A DNA stretch of 64,000 bases from positions 1 through 64,000 of the IMG/VR virus record IMGVR_UViG_3300035698_013362; one strand, written 5' to 3'. The notes below the pieces were generated by a model. It did not search any database. It had not been told where the DNA came from and saw nothing but the letters and a program-made list of their open reading frames with translations. The stretch is from a virus. Both the position numbers and the translations under genes were made by a program. Positions 51,382 to 59,723 of the stretch are shown piece by piece; position 1 is the first letter of the stretch; each line of letters begins with the position of its first letter.

Positions 51382-51531
51382 TTAATCATACCATAGGCGT
51401 CTATATAGTTTCTTGACCCACCAACGGTATCTAGTAACTACCTGATTGGTTCTATCCTGCTTAACAACAAATGGATCCTCAAATCGAAGATCTAGATCAC
51501 GTTTGAAGTCTTTAATGATATTTTTATTCAT
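51382..51531 (-). CDS. small basic protein, 49 aa
   Basis: ATG 51531 lies in the overlap ATGAATAA with the end of the -1 frame of the gp26-like gene. Product MNKNIIKDFKRDLDLRFEDP, then VVTRYRWWVKKLYRRLWYD, strongly basic and aromatic. It sits between the chaperone-like gene and the tape measure gene, so a tail-assembly role is plausible. It ends 16 nt before the tape-measure late promoter. Confidence 0.55.
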   Translation of the reverse strand: MNKNIIKDFKRDLDLRFEDPFVVKQDRTNQVVTRYRWWVKKLYRRLWYD

Positions 51532-51633
51532 CTGCAGCCTGGGCCTTTGCCTGTTTATTGATTATTGAACATTGAAGCTCAAAATCTAGGATGGATACAT
51601 TACCTATATCAAATGGATTGAATTTCATTTGCA

Positions 51634-51690
51634 GAGAAAAAGAGGCGATCATCTCAAGTATGTAGAAAAGTCGCCCTCGGTCTTCTTCTC
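51634..51690 (-). other. possible frameshift-stimulating hairpin
   Basis: On the coding strand, arms GAGAA (51690-51686) with TTCTC (51638-51634), and GAGGGCGA (51678-51671) with TCGCCTC (51648-51642, one G bulged), begin 9 nt after the T7 slippery run. The internal loop between outer and inner helices is uneven. Folding energy was not calculated. Confidence 0.35.
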
Positions 51691-52494
51691 TTATAACATA
51701 AAAAAATCAGAGGTATCCATGAATGTATTGATAGGCTCACCACAGTTAGGGCATGGAATATCGTAGAAGAATCTAGAGGTGATGAGGCCAATATCTTCAA
51801 AGAATGAAGCAAGTGATTCAATATTAGCAGAAATATTCTGAATGAACTCGATCTTTTCCATGAAGGCTTTATCAGCAAAGTCATCTACAAGTTCCCATTC
51901 GCCTTCTTCATTTTTGAAGGACATATCCTGGATACAGCAAATAACGTAGTCAATATATTTTTCGGCTGGAGTAACATCACGGGTCTGAGCAACACGTGAG
52001 TAATACATTTCAAGCATGATCAAATCAAGTTGTCTTGGTAAGCCAAGTTTAACTTGCGCTGTGCCTGCTGTAGTTTCAAGCTCTTCTAATTTGAAGGTCT
52101 TATCAAATTCAGTAGCAGATTCAATAAGTCGATCGAAGTCGACCTTCTCCTGGAATGCTTCGGTACACTTAGGACATTGGTAATTTACAATGAACTCATT
52201 GATGTAGTTCTCTTTACGTAGAGCACAACACAAAATGAAGAAATCACGAACATCGATTGATTCGAGTTCAACTGGAGAAAGAGAATTTGTTTCTACCAAG
52301 GCTATCTTGGCAAGGTCTGCTTCAGACGCAAAAACCATACGGTTATCATCAATAGCTAGCTTAGAAATAATCTTCTGATCATTTACACTAAGATGTTTGA
52401 TACGTAGTTCTTTATCTAGAGAAGGTAGGTTAACAACGAAGTAGCCGGCGCCCTCTTTATTAGGGATGTTTTTTAGGATTTCAGATGTATTCAT
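51691..52494 (-). CDS. gp26-like baseplate hub assembly protein
   Basis: 267 aa. The layout of the T4_baseplate (gp26) type is suggested by DVRDFFILCCALRKENYINE and the helical PAEKYIDYVICCIQDM. Two zinc-like pairs are present, CPKC near residue 107 and CPNC near 248. It ends TSDFFML at a T7 run that could allow -1 frameshifting into 58 further codons. In position it parallels the tail-assembly chaperone of other phages. The gp26 assignment is by pattern and context only. Confidence 0.55.
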   Translation of the reverse strand: MNTSEILKNIPNKEGAGYFVVNLPSLDKELRIKHLSVNDQKIISKLAIDDNRMVFASEADLAKIALVETNSLSPVELESIDVRDFFILCCALRKENYINEFIVNYQCPKCTEAFQEKVDFDRLIESATEFDKTFKLEELETTAGTAQVKLGLPRQLDLIMLEMYYSRVAQTRDVTPAEKYIDYVICCIQDMSFKNEEGEWELVDDFADKAFMEKIEFIQNISANIESLASFFEDIGLITSRFFYDIPCPNCGEPINTFMDTSDFFML

Positions 52495-52499
52495 ATTGT

Positions 52500-52958
52500 T
52501 TACTTGACAGGGATGGCTTTATCAATATCTAATTTAGAAAGCCCAGCTCTTTTCGCAATACGACCGATTGCTGATCCTAAAATTTTCGCAAATTTTATTG
52601 AAGTGGACTTTGTTCCCTTTGCAAGTTTCTTTGATAGTATCTTAGAACTACTTGGACCGAATTCATCTTCGATGTCCTTAGCGTCTCTAAGATTCTCATA
52701 TGCATACTTTCTGATTTCTAGAGGGTTTAAAGAGCCTTGATGCTCGGCTGAACCCCATGTAAAAATAGCTGTTAAATAATGAATAAGTTTAGGCTTGTTG
52801 CCCATGATAACGTCGGCAGCACGTAATACCATTCCACTGATTACTAGAGTAGCAATAGCTGTCCCTATAATCTCGTCGAGCTGTTCAATTTCTTTTAGAA
52901 TCTGTTCTTCTTTTTCACTGATTAGGCATTCATTATATGATTCGAAAATTGCGTCCAT
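52500..52958 (-). CDS. leader-bearing (IxE) protein, 152 aa
   Basis: Starts MDAIFESYNECLISEKEE, one of six proteins with the M-x-x-I-x-E-[SA]-Y leader. A hydrophobic helix follows (IIGTAIATLVISGMVL, about 30-46), then a basic C-terminal half (KKLAKGTKSTSIKFAKILGS). AAGGATAATAC precedes the ATG. If the leader is cut after IFE, the mature part would begin SYNECL. A virion-internal or assembly role is inferred from the leader; it sits oddly among tail genes. Confidence 0.55.
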   Translation of the reverse strand: MDAIFESYNECLISEKEEQILKEIEQLDEIIGTAIATLVISGMVLRAADVIMGNKPKLIHYLTAIFTWGSAEHQGSLNPLEIRKYAYENLRDAKDIEDEFGPSSSKILSKKLAKGTKSTSIKFAKILGSAIGRIAKRAGLSKLDIDKAIPVK

Positions 52959-52968
52959 TGTATTATCC

Positions 52969-53808
52969 TTAAATTATGCTTTTAACTTTGTCACCGATTT
53001 GGCGTATTGGGGTAAGGTATTTAGTATCCATTAAGCTCTTAGCACCTGAAACGAGAGGGTTCCCAAATACTTCCATTTTATTAAATTTGAAGCCAACTGA
53101 TCTATTGTCCATTGCTACTTCATGAGAAAGGTTTGGGGTATCACAGAAAACTGGATAAACCCCACTTAGTTTATATGTGTACTTAACATTGGCTTCATCT
53201 AAGAGTGCTCCTAGACCAAATAAGCCATCACTATTACTGTTCTCGTTATATACATGGATGAAGACGTTTGCACGCCTAAAAGGTACGTTCTGTCTGGAGT
53301 GTGTACTCATTACTTCTTCCATCCAAGGATGAAAATATCCTTCGATTGGAGATTCAACAGTACTAAGTAAATCTAAAGAGAATGAATCAGATTCAGGTTC
53401 GATAGTTCCCATACCTGGACAATTCCATGTACTGAAGCTATTTGATTCAGAGCTAATTGATACACTATTACCATCTGATGTTTTTAAATTCGGAAGATTA
53501 ATCCCTTTTACAAGGAATGGAATATCCTGTACTGGGTAACGAGAGATATAGTTTTTTTCAAGACCGATTTCTTTACTTATCAAAGAGAGTCCTGTTGTAA
53601 GAGCCGATCCAGCAGTTCCTAAACCAAATAGATCGGCTTTATCAAGAGCAGCATTACCATCCTTACCAGCCTTACCAAAAAGACTATCCCCACCTAAGCT
53701 ATTATTTGGGAATGAAAATGTAATAGAGAAAAACCGACCAGTTGATAAAGTAAACTTATCATCACCTGATCCGAATTTTTGATAGAATTGTGCTAGTTTA
53801 TTGCTCAT
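52969..53808 (-). CDS. tail-tube-fold baseplate protein (gp54/gp48-type)
   Basis: 279 aa. The C-terminal half has the tail-tube fold signature: FSTWNCPGMGT, FHPWMEEVMS, FIHVYNENS, LSGVYPVFCDTPNLSHE and FKFNKMEVF, paralleling the gp19-like tube protein encoded at 62690 (LSGVYPSNVGDINLTHEGSA). It therefore probably caps the baseplate or starts the tube, like T4 gp48/gp54. A GATAAATA octamer lies 6 nt before the ATG. Confidence 0.6.
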   Translation of the reverse strand: MSNKLAQFYQKFGSGDDKFTLSTGRFFSITFSFPNNSLGGDSLFGKAGKDGNAALDKADLFGLGTAGSALTTGLSLISKEIGLEKNYISRYPVQDIPFLVKGINLPNLKTSDGNSVSISSESNSFSTWNCPGMGTIEPESDSFSLDLLSTVESPIEGYFHPWMEEVMSTHSRQNVPFRRANVFIHVYNENSNSDGLFGLGALLDEANVKYTYKLSGVYPVFCDTPNLSHEVAMDNRSVGFKFNKMEVFGNPLVSGAKSLMDTKYLTPIRQIGDKVKSII

Positions 53809-53814
53809 TTATGT

Positions 53815-53822
53815 TATTTATC
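53815..53822 (-). promoter_or_regulatory. candidate late promoter GATAAATA, 6 nt before ATG 53808
   Basis: Octamer one nucleotide farther from the ATG than the N5 group; predicted leader 1 nt. It overlaps the end of the upstream gene. Confidence 0.4.
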
Positions 53823-54948
53823 GCAATAACATCTCTATCTTACGCATTAACTCATAGTCTTTGATATTTGAAATTGTGTTGATTATATTTTCACGGAGCT
53901 CAGCATACTGCTCGTCCATCATAAGAGGGATTTTAATAACTTCATCACCTTCAGTAAATGATGTCAACTTGGAATATGAAGCACAGAATTTAGATCGAGC
54001 CCTTCCTTGTTCTCTTTCAATAATTCTGAAACAGTGTTCAAGGACAAGTGATTCTTTAATAGCATTAGTTTTGTGTATACAAAGTTCGTTTTTCTTATTT
54101 ATGTATGACACAACAAATTGAACTGAATTATCAAGGTTTGTAGTGAACTCAAGCAACTCATCTTTATAAGCAAGAAGGTCTTTAATATCTTTGAAACTAC
54201 AACGCTCTTTATATGTGTCACGGTCCATTCGATATAAAGTTGATAAGATCAATGCAGAGGTCTTAATCGAATTAGAGTTCCTGTACGCTTCTGAGACGGT
54301 ATGCCTTGATGATGATGATTTAACTGAGATAAGGTCATCACCGCTACCTAGGTCATATCCTGGGTATTCCATTGAATCAGAGTTTAAATTACCAGCTTCA
54401 TATAGATATTCAGCTATTCTTTCAATGAATCCAGCAAACTTCTGTTTATCTGAAATAGCTTCTTTGATTTGAGCATCAAGGAACAATTTAGCTTCTGAAT
54501 TGTTTGTGCCATCTTTGACTGCTTGAATTGATTCCTTTAGTTGGTCTTGGGATATAGCCGTTTCTATCATAGTGATTGCAATGTCACTGCCTTCATTATG
54601 AAGAGCGGTAAATACACCGAGCTCTTCCTTATCAAATTGAGAAATCTTAGCGAAGGCTTCGTTTACTGATTTCTTAAACCTACGCTTCTGTTGGTGGTAT
54701 GTATTAAATGGCACAGTTCCAGGCTTCACGTCTGAATAACTGATACCACCCGATGGATTTTCTTCGGTCTTGATTGAAAGCATTCTTTTCAAAACTCCTG
54801 TTAATAATTTATAGAATTCTTCAGAGCCATCTTGTACATCAGGATAATCGTCTGTGACTAATGATTTAGCCTTATTCCAAAGCCCTTCTACTTCAGCTTC
54901 GGTACGATTGGTGCGTTTAGCAAATGACTTGACTATGTTGTTTGGCAT
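53818..54948 (-). CDS. virion or assembly protein, 376 aa
   Basis: The N-terminus VKSFAKRTNRTEAEVEGLWNKAKS is a segment I recognise from several T4-like structural and core proteins. The rest is helical. GYDLGSGDDLISVKSSSSRHTVSEAYRNS near residues 195-225 looks like a flexible loop. It lies between tube-junction and small leader-bearing genes and overlaps the upstream gene by 1 nt. No firm family assignment. Confidence 0.5.
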   Translation of the reverse strand: MPNNIVKSFAKRTNRTEAEVEGLWNKAKSLVTDDYPDVQDGSEEFYKLLTGVLKRMLSIKTEENPSGGISYSDVKPGTVPFNTYHQQKRRFKKSVNEAFAKISQFDKEELGVFTALHNEGSDIAITMIETAISQDQLKESIQAVKDGTNNSEAKLFLDAQIKEAISDKQKFAGFIERIAEYLYEAGNLNSDSMEYPGYDLGSGDDLISVKSSSSRHTVSEAYRNSNSIKTSALILSTLYRMDRDTYKERCSFKDIKDLLAYKDELLEFTTNLDNSVQFVVSYINKKNELCIHKTNAIKESLVLEHCFRIIEREQGRARSKFCASYSKLTSFTEGDEVIKIPLMMDEQYAELRENIINTISNIKDYELMRKIEMLLR

Positions 54949-55259
54949 TATTTGATTAGAATATCGTTAGCGTCGGCTACTGTGTAGATCGAGTTGATTA
55001 AATCATCGACCTTTAGTGGATCTTCTTCTTGTTTGATCTTACCTAAAATCGTAGTTAGGGAATCAATCGTTGAGTCCTTCAAATCTTCCTTCTTTATGAA
55101 GGAATTTATGCGGGAGGAGATTTGTGCTTTAGCATGGTTAAACTCAATCTTATGATCTTGATAATTTGAGAATATATCGGTTAATCTAAGAGTGAATTTT
55201 GGACCTGCTTTTTCTCTAATTTCTTTTGTAACTTGTTCAGAAAGGTTAAATAGTCTCAT
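54948..55259 (-). CDS. hypothetical virion-block protein, 103 aa
   Basis: Helical protein (MRLFNLSEQVTKEIREKAG) with no recognised domain. The ATG is 5 nt from an AATAAATA octamer, predicting a leaderless late message. Coupled to the 376-aa gene by a 1-nt overlap. Confidence 0.55.
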   Translation of the reverse strand: MRLFNLSEQVTKEIREKAGPKFTLRLTDIFSNYQDHKIEFNHAKAQISSRINSFIKKEDLKDSTIDSLTTILGKIKQEEDPLKVDDLINSIYTVADANDILIK

Positions 55260-55264
55260 GCAAC

Positions 55265-55272
55265 TATTTATT
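55265..55272 (-). promoter_or_regulatory. late-type promoter AATAAATA, 5 nt before ATG 55259 (leaderless)
   Basis: Octamer with N5 spacing, overlapping the last codons of the preceding gene. No ribosome-binding site in the gap. Confidence 0.45.
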
Positions 55273-55585
55273 GCATGCCCATTGTGATATAGTTTTCAGG
55301 GCGTGAATCGCCGTATGAATCTTTATATCCATTCAAGTATACAACAGCAACTTCGGATTTCTTCAATTTAGATTTGAACATCCATACACCTTCGATGTTA
55401 GGATCCATAGTAGGCTTTTGACCTTTGAATTCTTTATCATATATTGCTGGATCAAGCTCATCATGCATCATGGCAAGATCATGAAAGGCTTTGGCAGCGC
55501 CTTTGGCATTATCTTTATATTACTTTTTGGTTACATTAGCTGATTCAACTAAACATTGCTGATATGATTCGAAAATTGGGTCCAT
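55268..55585 (-). pseudogene. leader-bearing protein gene with in-frame TAA
   Basis: ATG 55585 (AAAGGATAAT upstream) reads MDPIFESYQQCLVESANVTK and meets TAA at 55520-55522. The same frame continues without another stop to 55268: YKDNAKGAAKAFHDLAMMHD and a C-terminal domain ending ENYITMGMQ. A one-base change of that stop would give 105 residues. The IFE-S leader is the same as in five other proteins. ATG 55471 could restart translation without the leader. Function unknown. Confidence 0.6.
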
Positions 55586-55586
55586 A

Positions 55587-55880
55587 TTATCCTTTATTAA
55601 TTATGTTAATTATATCATTTTTAATTTTTATAAGTTCGTCGAATCCTTTCTTGGCATTCAGCAAGATTTTTATTGACTGTTTAAGCACAGTGTTATAGTC
55701 GTCTGCTACTTCCTCTGGAGTTTTAGGGCCAGAGCGAGATCCGATGCTGCGCTTACGGTGTTCAATAGTAGCTTCTAAGTTAAATATAACGCTTTCAAGA
55801 TCTGCTAATGGATCTGTCCGTTTTTCATCTAATTTCTTAGGCTCATTTGATTTCTGGTATGATTCGTAAATTGTGTCCAT
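55587..55880 (-). CDS. leader-bearing (IxE) protein, 97 aa
   Basis: MDTIYESYQKSNEPKKLDEK: leader with IYE before Ser, then a basic helical protein (SVIFNLEATIEHRKRSIGSR). GGAGTATAAT precedes the ATG. It lies directly upstream of a second leader-bearing gene. Candidate internal virion protein by analogy with T4 capsid-targeting sequences; not proven. Confidence 0.55.
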   Translation of the reverse strand: MDTIYESYQKSNEPKKLDEKRTDPLADLESVIFNLEATIEHRKRSIGSRSGPKTPEEVADDYNTVLKQSIKILLNAKKGFDELIKIKNDIINIINKG

Positions 55881-55881
55881 A

Positions 55882-56625
55882 TTATACTCCTACTATGAAT
55901 GCCGGTGGCATCATATTTTGAATTTCTTCCATTACTGCTAATTCCTCTTCTTCACCTTTTTCACCAATACCTTCGTTGATATTAGCTCCAGCGAATAAAG
56001 GAACATTTTGGAACGTGCCACGCACAGCTCCTAAGATTTGTTTAACATAAGCAAGAGCAAGCTTCTTAACGAGGCGTTCTCCATAAATTTGATCTTCTGG
56101 ACGAACAACATAAACCCCAGTCACAACCCAGTTACTTTTTTCACCATCAGTTACAGGTTCAGGTAGAAGTTTAAGCATTTTGGTACGTTCATTGAAGTTC
56201 CAGCGATATCCTCCACCAAGCATAGTACGAGTCATTTTAAGACTCTGCTGAGCAATTTCATAATCAACCCACTGTCCACCTTGACTGCGAGTCATTGGGA
56301 ACGAACGGTTGTTCATCATTTGGTTAGGAACAGTAAATAGAGTGTTGACACTTCCTGCTACACCTTCATCAGATAAGCTAAAGATACCACTAACAGTATC
56401 GTCAAGTTTAACTCCAGTTCCAACCACATAATCGGTAAGCTCAACTCCTAGGTAATCCTCGTCGTAAGTAACGAATTCTGTAAATACCTCAAGAGCGTCG
56501 TCGATGCACTGCTTGATCATATCATCATCGACTTCTACTTGAATAAGAGGGTAAGCCAAACGACGTTTGATCCAAGAGACTAGATCGGCGTAATTTTGAA
56601 TTTGAAATTTTGCATAAGTTGCCAT
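55882..56625 (-). CDS. virion structural protein, neck/connector-like, 247 aa
   Basis: Starts DLVSWIKRRLAYPLIQVEVDDDMIKQCIDDALEVF and later TGVYVVRPEDQIYGERLVKK followed by LALAYVKQILGAVRGTF. This pattern, a short helical opening, a beta core and a C-terminal helix pair, is common in T4-like neck and connector proteins, but I cannot fix which. First gene of the minus-strand tail operon, with a CATAAATA octamer 5 nt before the ATG. Confidence 0.5.
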   Translation of the reverse strand: MATYAKFQIQNYADLVSWIKRRLAYPLIQVEVDDDMIKQCIDDALEVFTEFVTYDEDYLGVELTDYVVGTGVKLDDTVSGIFSLSDEGVAGSVNTLFTVPNQMMNNRSFPMTRSQGGQWVDYEIAQQSLKMTRTMLGGGYRWNFNERTKMLKLLPEPVTDGEKSNWVVTGVYVVRPEDQIYGERLVKKLALAYVKQILGAVRGTFQNVPLFAGANINEGIGEKGEEEELAVMEEIQNMMPPAFIVGV

Positions 56626-56630
56626 ATCAT

Positions 56631-56638
56631 TATTTATG
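56631..56638 (-). promoter_or_regulatory. late-type promoter CATAAATA, 5 nt before ATG 56625 (leaderless)
   Basis: Octamer with N5 spacing and no ribosome-binding site, heading the minus-strand tail operon. Confidence 0.45.
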
Positions 56639-56826
56639 TCGGAGACCCTTTGAAACTTTTTGCCATGGTGTCATAAATTTTAAAAGAAAAGGTTCTATAA
56701 TAATTAAAAACAAAAATTCCTGTTTTAATTGAATGGGCTAAGCTAAAGTATATAAAGATTACCTGCCCTAATTTCCCAGATATTACACCTAACTATAAAC
56801 CACTTTCAATTATTCTATTATACTAT
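56639..56826 (+). promoter_or_regulatory. divergent intergenic region with a possible promoter for uvsY
   Basis: 188 bp between divergent operons. TTGAAT and TATAAA with a 16-nt spacer (about 56738-56765) form the best promoter candidate for the plus strand, and a TATACT lies just before ATG 56827. No gene is supported here. Confidence 0.3.
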
Positions 56827-57237
56827 ATGAACAGAGATGATCTATTACCTGAAAGAATGAAGCTTCTTAATAACGAAGCTCTTGAAGATTTCCGTATTGA
56901 AGACTTTAATCTTAAAGAGAAAACGTTTGAGGCTCCTAACGTTAAGATCAAATGGATTCGTATTCTTGCTGAAGAGCAACGTCTCTTAGCAGTCCTTGAT
57001 GAGAAGACTGAAGAAGTTAAAGCAGCTATCATGAAAGAACGATTCAGCATGCAATCAGTTAATCAATTCAAAAAAGAACTTGAACTTGATAAAGCTCCTG
57101 AAATGGTTAAGATGAAGAAAGCTATTTCATCTCAGAGAGATATTATTCGTTTTGTTGAAGGCATCGTTAAAGTAGCTCATGGATATGGGTTCGATATTAA
57201 GAATTGTGTAGACATTGTAAAATTAGAGAACTCATAA
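56827..57237 (+). CDS. uvsY: recombination mediator UvsY-like
   Basis: 136 aa (T4 UvsY is 137 aa). Helical and charged, with the final segment FVEGIVKVAHGYGFDIKNCV paralleling T4 LLDFCSGALDAIKSRGFAIK, followed by similar-length tails. It is encoded just upstream of a UvsW-type helicase, as in T4. UvsY loads UvsX recombinase on gp32-coated ssDNA. Similarity is weak by eye; size and context carry the call. Confidence 0.65.
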   Translation: MNRDDLLPERMKLLNNEALEDFRIEDFNLKEKTFEAPNVKIKWIRILAEEQRLLAVLDEKTEEVKAAIMKERFSMQSVNQFKKELELDKAPEMVKMKKAISSQRDIIRFVEGIVKVAHGYGFDIKNCVDIVKLENS

Positions 57238-57467
57238 TGGATTTTTGGATAGATGGTGTATGTGAATGTGGGTATAAAGTAATAGAAGGCCCTAGTAAAG
57301 TCAAAGACTATGTGAATTTCTGTAGTAACGAATCATGTGAGCATCATGTTCTCCACGATATATTTGATATGGAAGAACTTGAATACTATAAACATGAATA
57401 TCCATATTCAGCTCTTCGTAAAGAAAATGAAAAGTTTAATGAAATATTTGACAAGTTATCACTGTGA
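57237..57467 (+). CDS. small zinc-binding protein, 76 aa
   Basis: Start ATG 57237 overlaps the uvsY stop (TAATG). Cys/His pattern: CECG near residue 8, CSNESCEHH near 29-37, enough for one zinc site, followed by an acidic helical tail. Lies between uvsY and uvsW in one operon. Function unknown. Confidence 0.55.
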   Translation: MDFWIDGVCECGYKVIEGPSKVKDYVNFCSNESCEHHVLHDIFDMEELEYYKHEYPYSALRKENEKFNEIFDKLSL

Positions 57468-58891
57468 TCAAAATAGTCTATAACAACAAAATCCGTGGCC
57501 AGATTAAACATGACAACCAAGCTCAATTCGATGAGCTTTATGGTAAGTTATGCTATCAACACACTAAATTTGGAGCTAATCGAACTCATGAAGTAGAAAC
57601 AGTGTGTCCTATTTCACCAGTAGGGTCTTTTTCTGCTGGCATTGCATTAGATTTGAAACGTCTTGAGCCCGATATAGAAATAGATAAGAAATTTACAGAC
57701 TTTCATTTTCCTTACATCTTTTTTAATCGACTTGATGGAAATTTAAAGCAACCGCTCAATAAACCGTGGAAGTATCGTTCTTATCAGGAAGATGCCATCA
57801 GGGAGGCTTCCTTGTTTGGCAGAGGCATAATCGACTCCCCGACGGGCAGTGGTAAATCCATCATAATGTATGGAATCATCACGAACTTAGTCCAAATGAG
57901 CGAAGGTCGTGTTCTTATTTTAGTTCCGAGTCCATCTCTTGTAACTCAGCTTGCTGGTGATTTCACTAAATATGGATTAGAAGACTTCGGCACATATACT
58001 TCAAGTACTCAAGCTTTCCCGGATGCCCAGGTCGTTATTACATCTAGGACTGTAATGAATAAGAAGGGGTTAGCTGCTTTACCTAAGATTTCACATCTCA
58101 TGATCGATGAAGTCCATAAGCTTATTCCTAAGAGTGCATATGAACGAGTTGTAAAAACTTGTGCTACCCCATCTATTTTTGGATTTACTGCTACAATGCC
58201 TGATGACCCTAAAGAAATGTGGTACATCAAAGGGATGGTAGGTCCAGTAATATTCAAAGAGCACACTTATGTTCTCCAGGAACAGAACTATCTTGCCAAA
58301 GTGAATATCGTATCATTCAAGTTCATCCATAAGAATAAACCTCTTTATATTGTAGAGCCAACCTATGATATGGGTGAACATCCAACTAAAATGTATTCAG
58401 ATGAATATCATTACTTGGAAGGTCGGCTTGATACAATTGAAACGATTGCTAATGTTGTTGCTCAGCTCAAAGGCAACACAATGATCTTATTTGATCACAC
58501 GTCGCACGGGCAGGCGTTATATAAAGCTATTAAAGGGAATAAGGTATTTGTTGATGGTAAGATATCAATGGATGAACGTGAAGATGTTAAAGCTGCTCTA
58601 GAGAAATCAAATGATCTGACTTTAGTTGCTCAGAGTACATGTTTTGGTACAGGTATTTCGATTAACAACATCCAGAACTTAATCATTTGTTCTCATAGTA
58701 AGCGTATGTCTAAGATCATTCAGCAAGTAGGTCGTTCACTTCGTAAAATGGTTGATGGTGATGAATATGTAATGTTCTTTGATTTCCATCATAACTTTAA
58801 ATATAGTGAACGACACTTCTATGAGCGTGTAAAGCTTTACAAGAAGTTCTATAATAAGTCATATGACAAACGTGTAGTAATAGAGATTTAA
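57464..58891 (+). CDS. uvsW: UvsW-type superfamily 2 helicase
   Basis: 475 aa (T4 UvsW 503 aa). An N-terminal ~100-residue domain precedes the helicase core: DSPTGSGKS (Walker A, about 125-133), IDEVH (motif II, near 213), GFTATMP (motif III), and QQVGRSLRKM (motif VI, near 425). UvsW unwinds R-loops and branched DNA and shifts replication from origins to recombination. GTG start overlapping the previous gene by 4 nt. The gene ends in a strong terminator. Confidence 0.88.
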   Translation: MIKIVYNNKIRGQIKHDNQAQFDELYGKLCYQHTKFGANRTHEVETVCPISPVGSFSAGIALDLKRLEPDIEIDKKFTDFHFPYIFFNRLDGNLKQPLNKPWKYRSYQEDAIREASLFGRGIIDSPTGSGKSIIMYGIITNLVQMSEGRVLILVPSPSLVTQLAGDFTKYGLEDFGTYTSSTQAFPDAQVVITSRTVMNKKGLAALPKISHLMIDEVHKLIPKSAYERVVKTCATPSIFGFTATMPDDPKEMWYIKGMVGPVIFKEHTYVLQEQNYLAKVNIVSFKFIHKNKPLYIVEPTYDMGEHPTKMYSDEYHYLEGRLDTIETIANVVAQLKGNTMILFDHTSHGQALYKAIKGNKVFVDGKISMDEREDVKAALEKSNDLTLVAQSTCFGTGISINNIQNLIICSHSKRMSKIIQQVGRSLRKMVDGDEYVMFFDFHHNFKYSERHFYERVKLYKKFYNKSYDKRVVIEI

Positions 58892-58910
58892 ACTCCTCCT
58901 CCTGATAAGA

Positions 58911-58944
58911 AAAAATGCAATCATTAATTTGATTGCATTTTTTT
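58911..58944 (+). terminator. rho-independent terminator after uvsW
   Basis: 11-bp perfect stem (58913-58923 with 58930-58940), 6-nt loop, followed by a T run. It closes the uvsY-uvsW operon just before an early promoter. Confidence 0.87.
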
Positions 58945-58954
58945 CACTTTCCAT

Positions 58955-58983
58955 TATACAAACGAAATATCGTTGTGTATACT
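58955..58983 (+). promoter_or_regulatory. early sigma70-type promoter
   Basis: TATACA, 17-nt spacer, TATACT, with leader CTACTCCTAATCAGCAAC and AAGGAGATAC before ATG 59015. Confidence 0.78.
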
Positions 58984-59014
58984 CTACTCCTAATCAGCAA
59001 CAAGGAGATACACA

Positions 59015-59711
59015 ATGCAGCTTGAATTTAAAACAATCGAAGAGATTAAATCAGCTTTCCTTGATTTCGATGTAGCAGAACAACCTACTTTTAAGAAATA
59101 TGATGACAACGGTACATATACTATATACCGCATGTGGTACAAGGAAGATACATATAACTGGCGCCGTGATTCATATAAAGTGAAAGATATGGTGTACTGG
59201 TTGCTTGTTTCAAACAAAACTAATGCCGTCTTCACTCATAAAGATTCATTAAAACGAGCACGGATCTGGCTCGGTGTCCCTACTAAAAAGACCGTAGTAA
59301 AGCGCGAGATACGTTGTAAAGATACTAAAGTATGGGATAATCAGATTTGTGTTGATGGAAGCGCCAGCGGCGACAAGGCATGGTGTGGCATACGTTCTGT
59401 AGCAAACATTACACATGTTACTTACGCTGAAGCTCGCGACCTCTGTAAAGCATATGGTTGGACCAAACGAGGAATGTTCAATCATCAGATTAAGAAACTC
59501 TTTAAAGAAGAGGGATACACCGTAGAAGAAAAAAACCGAATCAGTCAGAGAACATGCTAAAACAATTAAAATGTTCGAACGACATGGTTTTGAAGGTAAA
59601 TGGTTGATCCATGTGAACGGTCATTTCGTAAGCTCTGTAAACGGTGTTGTGACGGATTGGTCTGCTGAAAGAAACCTTCGAATCATCAACGCCTGGCAGA
59701 TTTCGAAATAA
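59015..59711 (+). pseudogene. papain-fold-like cysteine peptidase gene with a frameshift at an A7 run
   Basis: As read, ATG 59015 gives 181 residues ending at a stop at 59558. Removing one A from the A7 run at 59529-59535 joins it to a coding-like tail (VREHAKTIKMFERHGFEGKW, LIHVNGHFVSSVNGVVTDW) ending at TAA 59709-59711, for 231 residues. CGIRSVANITHVTYAEARDL and the later LIHVNGHFVS have the Cys...His spacing of C39/papain-fold proteins of the type found in phages. The frameshift separates the Cys from the His, so activity would be lost as read. Substrate unknown. Confidence 0.55.
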
Positions 59712-59723
59712 AAGTGAAATTAA

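Larger units (their letters stand above)
51524..52494 (-). other. candidate -1 frameshift product of the gp26-like gene (~323 aa)
   Basis: At 51700-51706 the coding strand reads GA-T-TTT-TTT-ATG, a T TTT TTT heptamer in the zero frame. A -1 slip replaces the last two residues (ML) by a 58-residue extension starting YVIREEDRGRLFYILEMIAS and ending KQAKAQAADE at TAA 51524-51526. The extension has no start codon with a ribosome-binding site at its beginning. A possible hairpin follows after a 9-nt spacer. Tail-assembly chaperones of many long-tailed phages use such a shift near the tape measure gene. Confidence 0.5.

Noticed and set aside
59529-59535. A AAA AAC heptamer as a programmed -1 frameshift site in the peptidase-like gene
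   Set aside because: The downstream coding-like frame is +1 relative to the start frame; a -1 slip leads into a frame that is not protein-like. A single extra A fits better.
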